Positions 16,866-26,254 are shown, numbered from the stretch's first letter. The stretch is 64,000 bases of DNA from Alloalcanivorax xenomutans (GCF_900217905.1 NZ_OBMO01000002.1:1-64000), one strand, 5' to 3'. Program-made: numbers and translations. Notes: generated by a model not told the origin, from the letters alone.

Positions 16866-18721
16866 GGCCGCGCCTCTCTGGTCAGGTTCAACGCCTCACG
16901 CACCGCTGACCAGGGCACGTACTTGAAGTTCTGCGGCGCCTGCGGCAACCGGTTGCGCCCATCCTGAACCACCAACAGCCCTTCTTCGTAAGCGCCTCCC
17001 AGGTTGGCGGATGTCACTTCCAGACCATCGGTTTCCGACACCCCGTCCACGCCACGCAGTGAATCCAAAGCAATACGGAATCGTCCCCGGTAGGCATAAG
17101 GCGGCAAGGCATCCAGCACCACATAGCTGTCGTTGCCCTGACTGGAAATCACCAGGTAACGGTGGTCCTCGCCGGCGTAGATCGCCAGCCCTTCGATATC
17201 GGCCACCAGTTTCTCCCCCACGGCCATGACCTTGGTCAGCGTGGCGGGCACTTCGGGGTCGGCGGGCAGAGTCCACACCGCCTGATCTTCCTCGCCGACA
17301 AACAACTGGCCGGTCACTTCATCGGCCACGCACCCTTCCGGCTGGCTGTCCACCCGGAAACGCCGCGCCAGGGTCGCCGAGGGCGCCTCGCCGGTGAGGT
17401 CCAGGCGGTATTGTTCGAACTCGCCATTCTTGCCGTTGGCGATGGCATGCAGCTCATCGGCACCGGCCTGATAAAGGCACACCCCGTAAATGTCCTTGAG
17501 CGTGGTTTCGATTTCACCGGCGTTGGAGACGTTGCCTTCGGTGTCGATACGAAACACCTGGAGGCTGTCATGATCCCGGTTACTGGCCACCGCCCAGTCA
17601 CCGCGCACGTCCACATTGTTGAGCCGCCCCACGGGCAGAAACTGCCGGGTTCGGCCGAGCAGATCGTAAACGTACAAACCCGCTTTCTTGTCGGTACCGA
17701 GCACACGGCCGTGTTCCGGTTTTTCCGGGTGCAACCAGATCGCCGGATCATCCGCGGCGTCACCGAAACGGGCCACCGGATCGGTTTGTGCCGCCGCGTG
17801 CACCACCGCCATATTCATGTCCCCGAACGTTGGGTTCGCCGCCCGCCAGGGCAGCGTCATGGTCCGAGCGGCACTTCCTTCGTCGTCCAATACCACCAGA
17901 GTCAACTCTCCGTTCCGCCAAAGCGCCGCCAGTTTTTCCGGTTCCTTCTGAGCCGGCACCGTTATCGCCGCTCCCACCGGTTCGCCGTCGCGATACAAGT
18001 GCAAGGTCCCGGCGTCCTTGTCCAGTACCGCCAGCCCATCCGGAATCACCGCCAGACCGGCGGCGCCCAGCCGCAGCCCGCCTCGGGGCGCCACCATATC
18101 CACCACCCGGCGTTCGGGATCCCGCTCGGCATCGGCGGCATAACGCCAGACACCAACTCGCTCCTCACTGACGTAGAGGTCGCCATCGTTGTCGTCCACC
18201 CGGCAGGCCTGAACCTCCGGCGGCAATACCAGATGGCGCAGCGGCGCCACCATCTCGTTGATCAACCACTGGTCGGCACCGCCCCGCTCATCCAGCAAAA
18301 ACACCGACAACAGGCCGTCCCGGTCCTGATACAGACAGAGACCGGCCACTTCATAGTCCGGGGCGGGGATGGTATTGCCTGCCATGACCTGACCATCGCG
18401 GACGGTCAGCACATGCACTTCATTGCTGCTCTGCTCCGCCAACGCCAGGCGCCAGTCTCCCGAAGCGACAACCCGGCCATCCAGATGCTGATAGCCCTGG
18501 GCGGCGCTTGACTGCCGCTCGCCGTTGATCCAGAGACCGCCCCGTTGATCCAGCGCCGCCCACTGCGTGGTGCCCGGCGCATACCAAAGATCCTGAAATC
18601 GCCGCTCCGGCTCCCAGCTCCGCCAGTCGGATTCCGCCACACTATCCACGGCGCAACCCGCCAATCCCAGACCACCACAAAGCAATATCGCAAACCGTCT
18701 TCTCGTTCCCATCCGTTTCAT
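16862..18721 (-). CDS. Two-module beta-propeller phytase, lipoprotein
   Basis: A 619-residue exported protein. The signal ends LGLAGCAV, a lipobox. The C-terminal half (about 310-610) has beta-propeller phytase marks: DDPAIWLHPEKPEHGRVLG, TDKKAGLYVYDL and VDSQPEGCVADEVTGQLFV with acidic residues for calcium. The N-terminal half (about 30-300) looks like a second, degenerate propeller with LYQDRDGLLSVFLLDERG and a matching block in the C-terminal half (QACRVDDNDGDLYVSEE). Dual-domain phytases of this type are known in Bacillus, where the incomplete module helps to strip intermediates. ATG at 18721 follows GAGGAG by eight bases. It sits 11 bases after the TonB receptor. Confidence 0.86.
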   Translation of the reverse strand: MKRMGTRRRFAILLCGGLGLAGCAVDSVAESDWRSWEPERRFQDLWYAPGTTQWAALDQRGGLWINGERQSSAAQGYQHLDGRVVASGDWRLALAEQSSNEVHVLTVRDGQVMAGNTIPAPDYEVAGLCLYQDRDGLLSVFLLDERGGADQWLINEMVAPLRHLVLPPEVQACRVDDNDGDLYVSEERVGVWRYAADAERDPERRVVDMVAPRGGLRLGAAGLAVIPDGLAVLDKDAGTLHLYRDGEPVGAAITVPAQKEPEKLAALWRNGELTLVVLDDEGSAARTMTLPWRAANPTFGDMNMAVVHAAAQTDPVARFGDAADDPAIWLHPEKPEHGRVLGTDKKAGLYVYDLLGRTRQFLPVGRLNNVDVRGDWAVASNRDHDSLQVFRIDTEGNVSNAGEIETTLKDIYGVCLYQAGADELHAIANGKNGEFEQYRLDLTGEAPSATLARRFRVDSQPEGCVADEVTGQLFVGEEDQAVWTLPADPEVPATLTKVMAVGEKLVADIEGLAIYAGEDHRYLVISSQGNDSYVVLDALPPYAYRGRFRIALDSLRGVDGVSETDGLEVTSANLGGAYEEGLLVVQDGRNRLPQAPQNFKYVPWSAVREALNLTREARP

Positions 18722-18732
18722 TCAACGGCTCC

Positions 18733-21222
18733 TCAGTAATGCTTCAGGGACAGGCCCAGTTTGTAGGTGGCACCGTACTCTTCGTACTGCGCGTTGTAGC
18801 GTTCCCTGCCGGTGTAGGCATAGAAGGGTTCGTCGGTCAGGTTGATCGCCTCGAAGGTCAGTTGCAGCTGTTCGGTCAGGAAATAATGGCCGGTGAAATC
18901 CAGTTGAACGTGATCGTCCACGTGAATGTCGTAGCGCTTGTCCAAAGGATCCTGCACTTCCTGAAGATAGTTTCCGGTGTAGTTGGCGGCCAGCCGCAGG
19001 CTGAGCTTGCGGGTCTCGTACCCCACCATAAGATTGGCGGTAAGGTCCGACTGGCTCGGCAAGGCGATGGTGCGATCCCGGTACCCCCCGGCATCCTCGT
19101 CATAAGCGCGAATGCGCGCCTCGGAATCAACCAGAGTGGCGTTGGCACCGACCAACAGGCCATTGAACGGCGCCGGCAAGCCGCTGAAGGTTTTCGAGTA
19201 GGCCAGCTCCAGACCGTACAGGGAAGCACTGTCGCCATTTTCAAATGTCTCCGCCTCATCGTACATTTCGTATCCGCTGGCGCCGCCCACATCGGTGCGA
19301 TACACGAAATTCTTCAGATCCTTATAGAACAGGAAGGCGGAGACCACACCAGCGCGCCCCATGTAATGCTCGATGCCCAGATCGTAGTTGTCCGCTTCCA
19401 GGGACTTGAGCCCCGGATTGCCGAAACTGGCCTCGTCACCGTCGATTTCATAACCTGGTGATAATTGCTCGAAGGTGGGTCGCACCACACTCTGGGTGAA
19501 CGCCGCCCGGACCTGGGTATCCGGCCCCAGCCGGTAACGCAGATGCAGCGCCGGCAGCCAGTGCCGTTCATCCTCGTTGAAGCGATTGGCGACGATATCG
19601 CCATCTTCCACGCCGTACCCTCTGGCGGAGAAATCCGTGCTCTGATAGCGCACTCCGCCCAGCACCCGCAGATCCCCCACATCCACGGTGCCCATCACAT
19701 AGGCTGCCCGGCTGTCCTCGGAGATGTCGTAGTCCTCGATGGCGGAGGCCTCATCGTCCCGCTCGCCAGGTCCACTGAGTAGATTGTCCACGCTGGTATC
19801 GATACCCGATCCCATCTCACCCAGCCCATAGTCCACATCCTTGGCAAAATCCGACAGATTGCCATCGGGCTCGTAGATCCAGGTTTCGGCGTCCGACTCC
19901 TTGTCCCGGCGGGCCACCTTGCCGCCGAACTTGAGGGTGGCGAAGTGCTGGTTCCACATCAGATCACGGGTGAAATCCAACTTCAGGTCGGTTTGCCGGT
20001 CCTTGGTGTCACTCTGGGCGACCTCCACTTCGTCCAGCTCATACAAGGCATCGTCGAAAAAACCGGACGGGAAAACCGGGCGGGGTTTACGACTACCATG
20101 ATAGCCACCATCGTCGAACTCGGCGGCAAACACGGCGCCACCGGTATGGCGGGGCTCGTCCTCGCTGGCCCGGCTGTGACCGATACGGTACTCCATGGCC
20201 CAGTCATTCCAGCGTTGCTCACCGCCGAACACCACCGAGGTGATCTTCTGGGTTTCCTCGCGGTTCTTCAGCTCTTTCTGTACTTCCACGGCGCCGGTTT
20301 CGTTGGGCGCCATGGCTTCCTCGAAGCCGAACACGTTGGCCTGACGGATTTCCTCATCCCGGAAACGGCTGTGCAGGGTACGCAAGTAATAGCGGCTGTT
20401 GTCGTTGGGCAGGTAATCGAAGTTCAACGCCAGACCGAGCCGTTCCCGAGTGATGGTGTAATCCCGCTGTTCGAATTCCTCCAGCCGCGCATCACCGTCA
20501 TCAAAGTCCCAGCCGCCACCGGTTTCCACGTTATCGGAACCGAAGTCGCGCTCGGACCAGCTGAACGCCGCCGCCACGCCGAAATTATCCTCACCGGAGC
20601 CGATACTGAAGCGATTGCTGAAAGCGGCGGACAATTCCGGGCTGGTTTCATCCATCAGCTCGTTGTAACTGCCCTTTCCGGTCACCGAATAGTAAAGGCC
20701 GGGGCGGTCGAAAGCCGACAGGCTCCGCACCTGTACCGTCCCGCCGAGGGAATTGGCGTCCATGTCCGGCGTCAGGGTCTTCACCACGGTGAGCGATTCC
20801 AGCAGATCCGCCGGCACCACATCCAGAGCCACCGCCCGGCGCCCCGCCTCCGGCGCCGGAATCTGTACGCCATCCACATCCACCGCGTTGTAGTCCGGCG
20901 CCAGACCACGCACCCGCACGAAGCGGCCCTCGCCCTGGTCCCGTTCGATGGAGACACCGGGCAGGCGTTGCAGTGATTCCGACACGTTGGTATCCGGCAA
21001 CTGACCGATGGCATCGGCGCTCACCGTGGTCTGGATGTTGTCGGCCGCGCGTTGGCTGGCCAGCGCCTCTTCCACACTGGCGCTTTGGCCGACCACTTCC
21101 ACCGCCTGCAGACGGTGGCTCTCCACGCTCTCTTCAGCGCCGGCGCCTTGCGCCAGGGCACCGATCACCGAGGCCAGTAACGTACGTTTCAAAACAGGTG
21201 TATTCAGTTGATAGCGGGTCAT
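18733..21222 (-). CDS. TonB-dependent outer-membrane receptor, phytase-linked
   Basis: An 829-residue receptor with a signal peptide ending GAGA. The plug domain (about 45-165) has IGQLPDTNVSESLQRLPGVS, FVRVRGLAPDYNAVDVDGVQ and GGTVQVRSL; the rest is a 22-strand barrel ending LGLSLKHY with a terminal aromatic. The type is the TIGR01782-like group common in Caulobacter and Xanthomonas, without an STN signalling domain. Genes directly downstream encode phytase and PhoX, so the natural cargo could be phytate, an inositol phosphate or a metal-phosphate complex. This cargo is inferred from the operon only. A Pho box-like sequence lies 59-76 bases upstream of the ATG. Confidence 0.88.
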   Translation of the reverse strand: MTRYQLNTPVLKRTLLASVIGALAQGAGAEESVESHRLQAVEVVGQSASVEEALASQRAADNIQTTVSADAIGQLPDTNVSESLQRLPGVSIERDQGEGRFVRVRGLAPDYNAVDVDGVQIPAPEAGRRAVALDVVPADLLESLTVVKTLTPDMDANSLGGTVQVRSLSAFDRPGLYYSVTGKGSYNELMDETSPELSAAFSNRFSIGSGEDNFGVAAAFSWSERDFGSDNVETGGGWDFDDGDARLEEFEQRDYTITRERLGLALNFDYLPNDNSRYYLRTLHSRFRDEEIRQANVFGFEEAMAPNETGAVEVQKELKNREETQKITSVVFGGEQRWNDWAMEYRIGHSRASEDEPRHTGGAVFAAEFDDGGYHGSRKPRPVFPSGFFDDALYELDEVEVAQSDTKDRQTDLKLDFTRDLMWNQHFATLKFGGKVARRDKESDAETWIYEPDGNLSDFAKDVDYGLGEMGSGIDTSVDNLLSGPGERDDEASAIEDYDISEDSRAAYVMGTVDVGDLRVLGGVRYQSTDFSARGYGVEDGDIVANRFNEDERHWLPALHLRYRLGPDTQVRAAFTQSVVRPTFEQLSPGYEIDGDEASFGNPGLKSLEADNYDLGIEHYMGRAGVVSAFLFYKDLKNFVYRTDVGGASGYEMYDEAETFENGDSASLYGLELAYSKTFSGLPAPFNGLLVGANATLVDSEARIRAYDEDAGGYRDRTIALPSQSDLTANLMVGYETRKLSLRLAANYTGNYLQEVQDPLDKRYDIHVDDHVQLDFTGHYFLTEQLQLTFEAINLTDEPFYAYTGRERYNAQYEEYGATYKLGLSLKHY

Positions 21223-21280
21223 GTGTCCCCCAAGGCAGTCAGCAACGTCATCCGCGTTGCACGGAACCTAGGCAGAGGCC

Positions 21281-21298
21281 ATGTCACTTCCGTTACAC
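21281..21298 (-). promoter_or_regulatory. Possible Pho box
   Basis: On the minus strand the sequence reads GTGTAAC GGAA GTGACAT. Against the two-repeat PhoB consensus CTGTCAT-N4-CTGTCAT it matches about 9 of 14 bases with the correct 4-base spacer. It lies 59-76 bases upstream of the TonB receptor of the phosphorus operon. The -10 box (possibly TAGGTT, 10 bases on) is weak. Function and position support it more than sequence alone does. Confidence 0.4.
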
Positions 21299-21541
21299 CC
21301 CGTGGCCAGCCCCCTGGTTATCAGGGCTTTGAGCGGCATTTCCGGCCCGCGCTGAGCCGATCACACCCTCCCGTCCGGACGATTTACCGGCATTGACGCC
21401 GTCTCAGGCTCGGTCCAGCACGGCGAAAACACCGATGCCATGAGCTGATCCGACCCCCTGCGTCGACGGCACCGATCCTGTCACGCCGATGCAATGCCCA
21501 CGGCGTAGGAAGGGTAGGAGTTCAAAAAGGAGTAATGACGG

Positions 21542-22444
21542 ATGTGGGGATTCGCACTGCATCGATGGAAGTGGTTCGGTCTACTGACCATCGCCTCGGC
21601 GATTCTGGCGCTCAATACATTGACCGGCACCCTGAAGCCGATGGCCGAGGTGGTCTGGCTGGATATCGCCGGCGAAGGCGGCGCCGCCCTGCTGGTTCTG
21701 ATCTGGCTGGCCCTGATGCTCAACAGCCGGCCCGCCGGCCGTGTCACCAACCTTCTGGCACTGGGGCTCAGCGGTATTTTCGTGGCCTACTGGCAGGACG
21801 TCATGGACGAGGTCATTCAACTGCCGGCCACCATAGTCTGGGATCACTGGCTGGAATCCGGAGCCATGCCGGTGGGCATGTTGCTGCTGACACTGGGTCT
21901 GTATCACTGGCACAAGGAGCAACAGGCGATCTGCGATCAGCTGCGTAAGCGGGAAAAGCTGTTCCGGGAGCACCGGGATTTTGATCGTCTGACCCCGCTC
22001 ACCCGGGCCGGTTATCTGCGCGAACATCTGGCCCTCGCTTCCCGCTGTGCCGCCCCCCCGGTTCTGTTGATGATGGAATTGCCGGACTTCGATGCCCACC
22101 GCCGCCATCTCGGCGAGCGGGACAGCCAACGGCTATTGCAGGAAGTAGCCGAATTGCTGTTGCTGAACCTGCGCCGCAACGACTTGCTGTGCCGCTACGC
22201 CGGCCACCGTTTCGCCGCGTTACTGACCGATATCGACGCCAGGCAGGCGTTGGATCTGGCGCGGGAACTGGAACAAGCGGTGGCGGCTTTCGCCTTCAAG
22301 AGCGGTCAGGGCCGCACGCATTATTCACAGCTGGTGGTGGCCATCACCGAGGCCGGCGCGGACCCCCCCGAGGCCTGGCTGGAGCGCGCCAACCGGGATC
22401 TGGATGAAGTCCGCCGGCGGCGGGCGGCGAACGTCGCGGCCTGA
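21542..22444 (+). CDS. Membrane protein with a degenerate GGDEF domain
   Basis: A 300-residue protein with four predicted N-terminal helices (about 11-30, 42-62, 68-86, 103-122). A coiled segment and a GGDEF-like fold (about 150-295) follow. The catalytic GGDEF loop reads YAGHRFAALL, so the second Gly, Asp and Glu are lost; it is unlikely to make c-di-GMP. An AGGAG nine bases before ATG 21542 fixes the start. The stop is 2 bases from the ATG of the AraC regulator, so both are co-translated and probably act together, perhaps with the membrane protein tuning the regulator. This is inference. It is divergent from the phosphorus operon over a 319-base gap. Confidence 0.75.
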   Translation: MWGFALHRWKWFGLLTIASAILALNTLTGTLKPMAEVVWLDIAGEGGAALLVLIWLALMLNSRPAGRVTNLLALGLSGIFVAYWQDVMDEVIQLPATIVWDHWLESGAMPVGMLLLTLGLYHWHKEQQAICDQLRKREKLFREHRDFDRLTPLTRAGYLREHLALASRCAAPPVLLMMELPDFDAHRRHLGERDSQRLLQEVAELLLLNLRRNDLLCRYAGHRFAALLTDIDARQALDLARELEQAVAAFAFKSGQGRTHYSQLVVAITEAGADPPEAWLERANRDLDEVRRRRAANVAA

Positions 22445-22446
22445 TC

Positions 22447-23514
22447 ATGCGCGGCGGCTCTCACCACCATATCGGTTATCAGCGGGACGACCGTTTCATC
22501 CCCTGTCACCATCACCCGGCGCTGTTGCTGGAGATGGTGCGCGAACCGGGGCTGGACGATCACAAGGCGCTCAGACATACCGGCTTGTTTCCCGATGATC
22601 TTCTGGATACCAGCGCGCGTTTGTCGCCGCGCCAATACCTGCAACTGGTGCATAACATTCGCCGCCTGCACCCTGATCCCGAGCTCGGCTTCCGCTATGG
22701 GCAGACATTGCTTCCCGGCCACTATGGCGCGATCAGCACGCTGCTCGGCAACGCCGCCCATCTGGATCAGGCGCTCATCACCCTGGAGGATTATCAGCCT
22801 CTGATCACACCACTACTGGCGCCCCGCATCATCCGTACCGGCGAATATTGTTGCGTGCAGTGGCTGGACAGCTGTGGCGCGGGGAATGAGTACCGGTTTC
22901 TGGTGGAGAGCATGATGTCAGCCCTGGCCTCGGTGACCCGCTGGCTCAGCGGCGGACCGTTGCCGTGGACCTTCCAATTCAGCTACCCGCAACCGGACTA
23001 TCCGGAGCACTATCAGGTCTACCTCGGCTCCCAGCTGTACTTCGAAGCGCAAATGGATGCCATGCTGATTCCCGCCCATTATCTGAATCAGCCCTGGCCC
23101 AGGGGCTCGCACACCGCGCGGGCGGTTTCCGAGCAACAATGCCAAGAACAACAGTTGGCCCTGGGATGCGACACCAGTCTGGTTCACCAACTCTATCTGG
23201 CGCTGATCGAACGCATCCGCGAGCCGCCATCCCTGGATACCGCAGCGCGGGAACTGGGCCTGAGTCCGGCCACGTTAAAACGCAAACTCAAACACCATGG
23301 CACTCACTTTCAGGACCTGCTGGACCGGGCGCGCAAGCATACCGCTCTGCATCTTTTGCAGTTTTATGGCTACAACAGTGAACAGGTGGCGCGCTATTTG
23401 CGCTTCAACGACAACACCAATTTCCGCCGCTCGTTCAAGCGCTGGACCGGCCTCACCCCGAGCGCCTGCCAACAGCTGGTGGACCGCGCCATGACCGCGC
23501 TGAAACCGCTATAA
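22447..23514 (+). CDS. AraC-family transcriptional regulator, OruR/ArgR-like architecture
   Basis: A 355-residue regulator. The N-terminal ligand-binding half (about 20-215) resembles the AraC 'arabinose-binding domain of OruR type' (ARLSPRQYLQLVHNI, LLPGHYGAISTLLGNAAHLD). The C-terminal HTH pair (about 255-350) has DTAARELGLSPATLKRKLK and VARYLRFNDNTNFRRSFKRW followed by TGLTP, a textbook AraC C-terminus. It overlaps the convergent YdjM-like gene by 6 bases at the stops. Its effector is unknown. Regulators of this architecture often control nearby lipid or amino acid genes; no target site was identified here. Confidence 0.85.
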   Translation: MRGGSHHHIGYQRDDRFIPCHHHPALLLEMVREPGLDDHKALRHTGLFPDDLLDTSARLSPRQYLQLVHNIRRLHPDPELGFRYGQTLLPGHYGAISTLLGNAAHLDQALITLEDYQPLITPLLAPRIIRTGEYCCVQWLDSCGAGNEYRFLVESMMSALASVTRWLSGGPLPWTFQFSYPQPDYPEHYQVYLGSQLYFEAQMDAMLIPAHYLNQPWPRGSHTARAVSEQQCQEQQLALGCDTSLVHQLYLALIERIREPPSLDTAARELGLSPATLKRKLKHHGTHFQDLLDRARKHTALHLLQFYGYNSEQVARYLRFNDNTNFRRSFKRWTGLTPSACQQLVDRAMTALKPL

Positions 23515-24552
23515 CGCCGTGTCCAGGCAATCCGCCGGTGCCTCCCCCAGTTGCAGGGTACGCAGACAAAGCACCGGCTTGATGGCGAACGTACGCCGCC
23601 ATAACTTGGACCACATTCCATCATGAATTCTGACATCGCTCAGACGAGTGCTTGGCAAAGGCCGCCAGTCATCACCATCAAATGCCGCCAGCACAAAACG
23701 GAACGGATGGGCGCCCGGAACCCCAAGGCGGACGTCCGTCACCACCAGTTGTTCCTGCTCGCGCTGATAATCCAGCAGACCGCCGGTAAACCAGGCCAGC
23801 CGTCGCGCTTCCGGCAGCCCGGCGGCGACCGCCTCAAGCTCCCGATGACGCGGAAACCGTTCCAGCGTCATGCTGCCTGGGTGATCCAATACACCGGTGA
23901 CCATTTCCAGGCGCTGATCATCGGTCAGCGCGGTGGCCCGCCAAAGCAGAGTCGAGAATGGCATGGGCTGCACCAGCAACCGTTGCGGTGTGACACCGAT
24001 ACCGGCCAGTTCGGCGCGCACCCGCTGCGTCATCCACTGCTGGGCGGCCAGGCTCCAGATCAGATAGGCGCTGGACAAGGTCAGCCCCAACGCCAACGCC
24101 CGCCGCGACGGCGGCCGCCACAGCGCCACCAGCACCGCCAATAGCAATGGCAGGGTGTATAACGGGTCGATGATGAACACACTGCTCAACGCCACCGGTT
24201 CACCAAGGGGCCACCACAATTGGGTACCGTAGGTGGTGAAGGCATCGAGCAAAGGGTGGGTAAGCAACACCAGAGCGGTGAACGCCCACCAGCGTGCCGG
24301 CGACACATCACGCCAACGGCGAGACAACAGGATCGCCAGCAACAGCGAAAAAGGCGTCAGCACCAGCAAGGAGTGACTGAACCCGCGATGCTCGGAAAAA
24401 TTCGCCACCGCGCTGCCGTAGTCGATCAACACATCCAGATCCGGCAAGGTCGCCAGCAGCGCCCCGCCGAGGATCGCGCCACGCGGGAAACGGCGCCCCA
24501 AAACGGCGCCGCCCAAGGCTCCCCCCAGGACCGCCTGAGTCAGAGAATCCAT
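23509..24552 (-). CDS. Membrane-bound metal-dependent hydrolase, YdjM/DUF457 family
   Basis: A 347-residue inner-membrane protein that begins MDSLTQAVLGGALGGAVLGR, a signature of the YdjM/YfhO DUF457 group. Metal-binding motifs are DLDVLIDY, HRGFSHSLLVL (His-x3-SH) and LLTHPLLDAFTTYGT (H-x3-D). About five helices cover residues 1-180; the C-terminal 150 residues are soluble. In E. coli ydjM is an SOS-regulated gene; the reaction is not established. I see no LexA box upstream. The stop overlaps the AraC stop on the other strand, so the two transcripts run into each other. Confidence 0.8.
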   Translation of the reverse strand: MDSLTQAVLGGALGGAVLGRRFPRGAILGGALLATLPDLDVLIDYGSAVANFSEHRGFSHSLLVLTPFSLLLAILLSRRWRDVSPARWWAFTALVLLTHPLLDAFTTYGTQLWWPLGEPVALSSVFIIDPLYTLPLLLAVLVALWRPPSRRALALGLTLSSAYLIWSLAAQQWMTQRVRAELAGIGVTPQRLLVQPMPFSTLLWRATALTDDQRLEMVTGVLDHPGSMTLERFPRHRELEAVAAGLPEARRLAWFTGGLLDYQREQEQLVVTDVRLGVPGAHPFRFVLAAFDGDDWRPLPSTRLSDVRIHDGMWSKLWRRTFAIKPVLCLRTLQLGEAPADCLDTAL

Positions 24553-24975
24553 TGCTTTTCCTTCCTTTCTTGCCTTTTCCGGCTCGGACGGCCACGCCTA
24601 TGAATCCCATAGTTTTGATACATAACGGCGATAACCCCATGAATTAATTTGAAAAAAATCAGGCACTCAAACAGCGAAGCGATAACGAAGGGCTTGCACC
24701 CGTGATCAGACCGTCAAAGAATGGGGAACGCGCGTTTAATCCGCCCGTGCGAAGAATCGGATTATTGCGCCATGGCACAGGGAGAGGCCACCGCCAATCG
24801 ACGATTGGCACGACCCCGGGGAGGCCGGAGCCGTGTAGTACTGCATCCGCCGTTCCCGGATGACGGTGACATCCGGCAGGGAAACACGCTTCATCGTCGC
24901 ACAATAATCAGGGCAATGGGCAGCCAAGCTGCAGCCCGTGACCCATGCAGTTCATCACCCGAAGGGAGGCACTGT
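24553..24975. other. Divergent intergenic region upstream of cfa
   Basis: This 423-base gap separates the YdjM-like gene (minus) from cfa (plus). It includes an A+T-rich patch at about 24605-24660 that may hold promoters for both directions. I see no protein with coding character, no perfect palindrome and no RNA gene in it. A long leader on cfa would fit the small-RNA control known for cfa in enterobacteria, but nothing here shows it. Confidence 0.4.
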
Positions 24976-26136
24976 ATGTTAGGTTCACGCAGCCGGGACG
25001 ACACCACCCACACCGGTTCCCGCTCCATCGACGCGATGATTTCCGAGATCCTCGCCAACGCCGACATTCAGATCAATGGCCGGCGTCCCTGGGATCTGCA
25101 TCTTCACCATCCCGATACTTTGTCCCGATTCGCCGCGCAACGTTCCCTCGGGCTTGGCGAATCGTACATGGACGGCTGGTGGGACTGTGACGCCATTGAT
25201 GAATTCATCACCCGCATCCTGCGCGCCGGCGCCGACGGCATCAGTCAGCCGCGCTGGATGGTGGCGGTACAGCTGGCGGGCTATGCGCTACGCAACCGGC
25301 AAAGCCTGCGCCGCTCCCGGCAAGTGGCGGAGAAACACTACGATCTGGACAACCATCTGTTTCAGCTGATGCTGGATCCGACCATGGCCTACAGTTGCGG
25401 CTACTGGAAGGACGCAGCCACCCTGCACGAAGCCCAGCAGGCCAAACTTGATCTGATCTGCCGCAAGCTGGAGCTGGAACCGGGCATGACCCTGCTCGAC
25501 ATCGGTTGCGGCTGGGGTTCACTGGTGGAGCACGCCACCCGCCATTACGGCGTGCGCGCCCATGGCGTCACCGTCTCCAGCGAACAGGCGGACTTGGCCC
25601 GCGAGCGCTGTAAGGAACTGCCGGTTGAGATCATGCTCAAGGATTACCGCACCGTCACCGGGCACTACGATCGGGTGGTGTCGGTGGGTATGTTCGAGCA
25701 CGTCGGACGCCGCAACTATCACACCTTCATGAAAACCGCCGCCAACCTGCTCAAGGACCGCGGCCTGATGCTGCTGCATACCATTGGCAACAACCTCAGC
25801 AGCGCCGCCCATGATGCCTGGATCGACAAGTATATTTTCCCCAACGGTGAGCTGCCCTCGATCAAACAGATCGCCCGCGCCGCCGAGCCCTTCTATGTGG
25901 TGGAGGATATACAGAACTTCGGCCCCGACTACGCCAGGACCCTGAAAGCCTGGGACGCCAACTTCCAGGCCAACTGGGATCAGCTCAAGGACCGCTACGA
26001 CGATCGCTTCTTCCGCATGTGGCACTATTACCTGAATGTCTGCGCCGGCGGCTTCCGCGCCCGCCACATTCAGCTGTGGCAATGGGTGTTCAGCAAGCCC
26101 GGCCAGCGCTCCCGCACCTATCACGCCCCTCGTTGA
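24976..26136 (+). CDS. cfa: Cyclopropane-fatty-acyl-phospholipid synthase
   Basis: A 386-residue S-adenosylmethionine-dependent methyltransferase that adds a methylene bridge to unsaturated phospholipid chains at the inner membrane. The SAM loop is LLDIGCGWGSLVEHA. Substrate-site marks include YSCGYWKD, VSVGMFEHVGRRNY and YIFPNGELPS. An N-terminal region (about 1-95) has LGLGESYMDGWWDCD, as in E. coli Cfa. I placed the start at ATG 24976, six bases after GGGAGG; upstream in-frame codons lack Cfa similarity. It is monocistronic. Cyclopropanation hardens membranes against acid, solvent and desiccation stress. Confidence 0.94.
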   Translation: MLGSRSRDDTTHTGSRSIDAMISEILANADIQINGRRPWDLHLHHPDTLSRFAAQRSLGLGESYMDGWWDCDAIDEFITRILRAGADGISQPRWMVAVQLAGYALRNRQSLRRSRQVAEKHYDLDNHLFQLMLDPTMAYSCGYWKDAATLHEAQQAKLDLICRKLELEPGMTLLDIGCGWGSLVEHATRHYGVRAHGVTVSSEQADLARERCKELPVEIMLKDYRTVTGHYDRVVSVGMFEHVGRRNYHTFMKTAANLLKDRGLMLLHTIGNNLSSAAHDAWIDKYIFPNGELPSIKQIARAAEPFYVVEDIQNFGPDYARTLKAWDANFQANWDQLKDRYDDRFFRMWHYYLNVCAGGFRARHIQLWQWVFSKPGQRSRTYHAPR

Positions 26137-26209
26137 TGTTCTCCACTCTCCGCTCTTCTCTGCTCGGGTGCCGCTGGCGCCCGGGCGGGGATATCGGCAT
26201 AATTGCGCC

Positions 26210-26228
26210 CTGATTCGGAATCATTATC
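26210..26228. promoter_or_regulatory. Possible Fur box upstream of fecI
   Basis: The right half AATCATTATC (26219-26228) is a perfect match to the Fur consensus; the left half is poor, giving 12 of 19 overall. It lies 26 bases before the FecI-type sigma factor start. Control by Fur is expected for this gene class. Confidence 0.55.
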
Positions 26229-26254
26229 ATTTAACGTAATCCGGGCGGACCTCC

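Noticed and set aside
17162-18511. Open frame antisense to the phytase gene
   Set aside because: No signal, domain or ribosome site; the opposite frame is a clear phytase.
24721-24975. Longer N-terminus of cfa
   Set aside because: The frame is open upstream of 24976, but these residues do not resemble Cfa and the good ribosome site is at 24964-24969.
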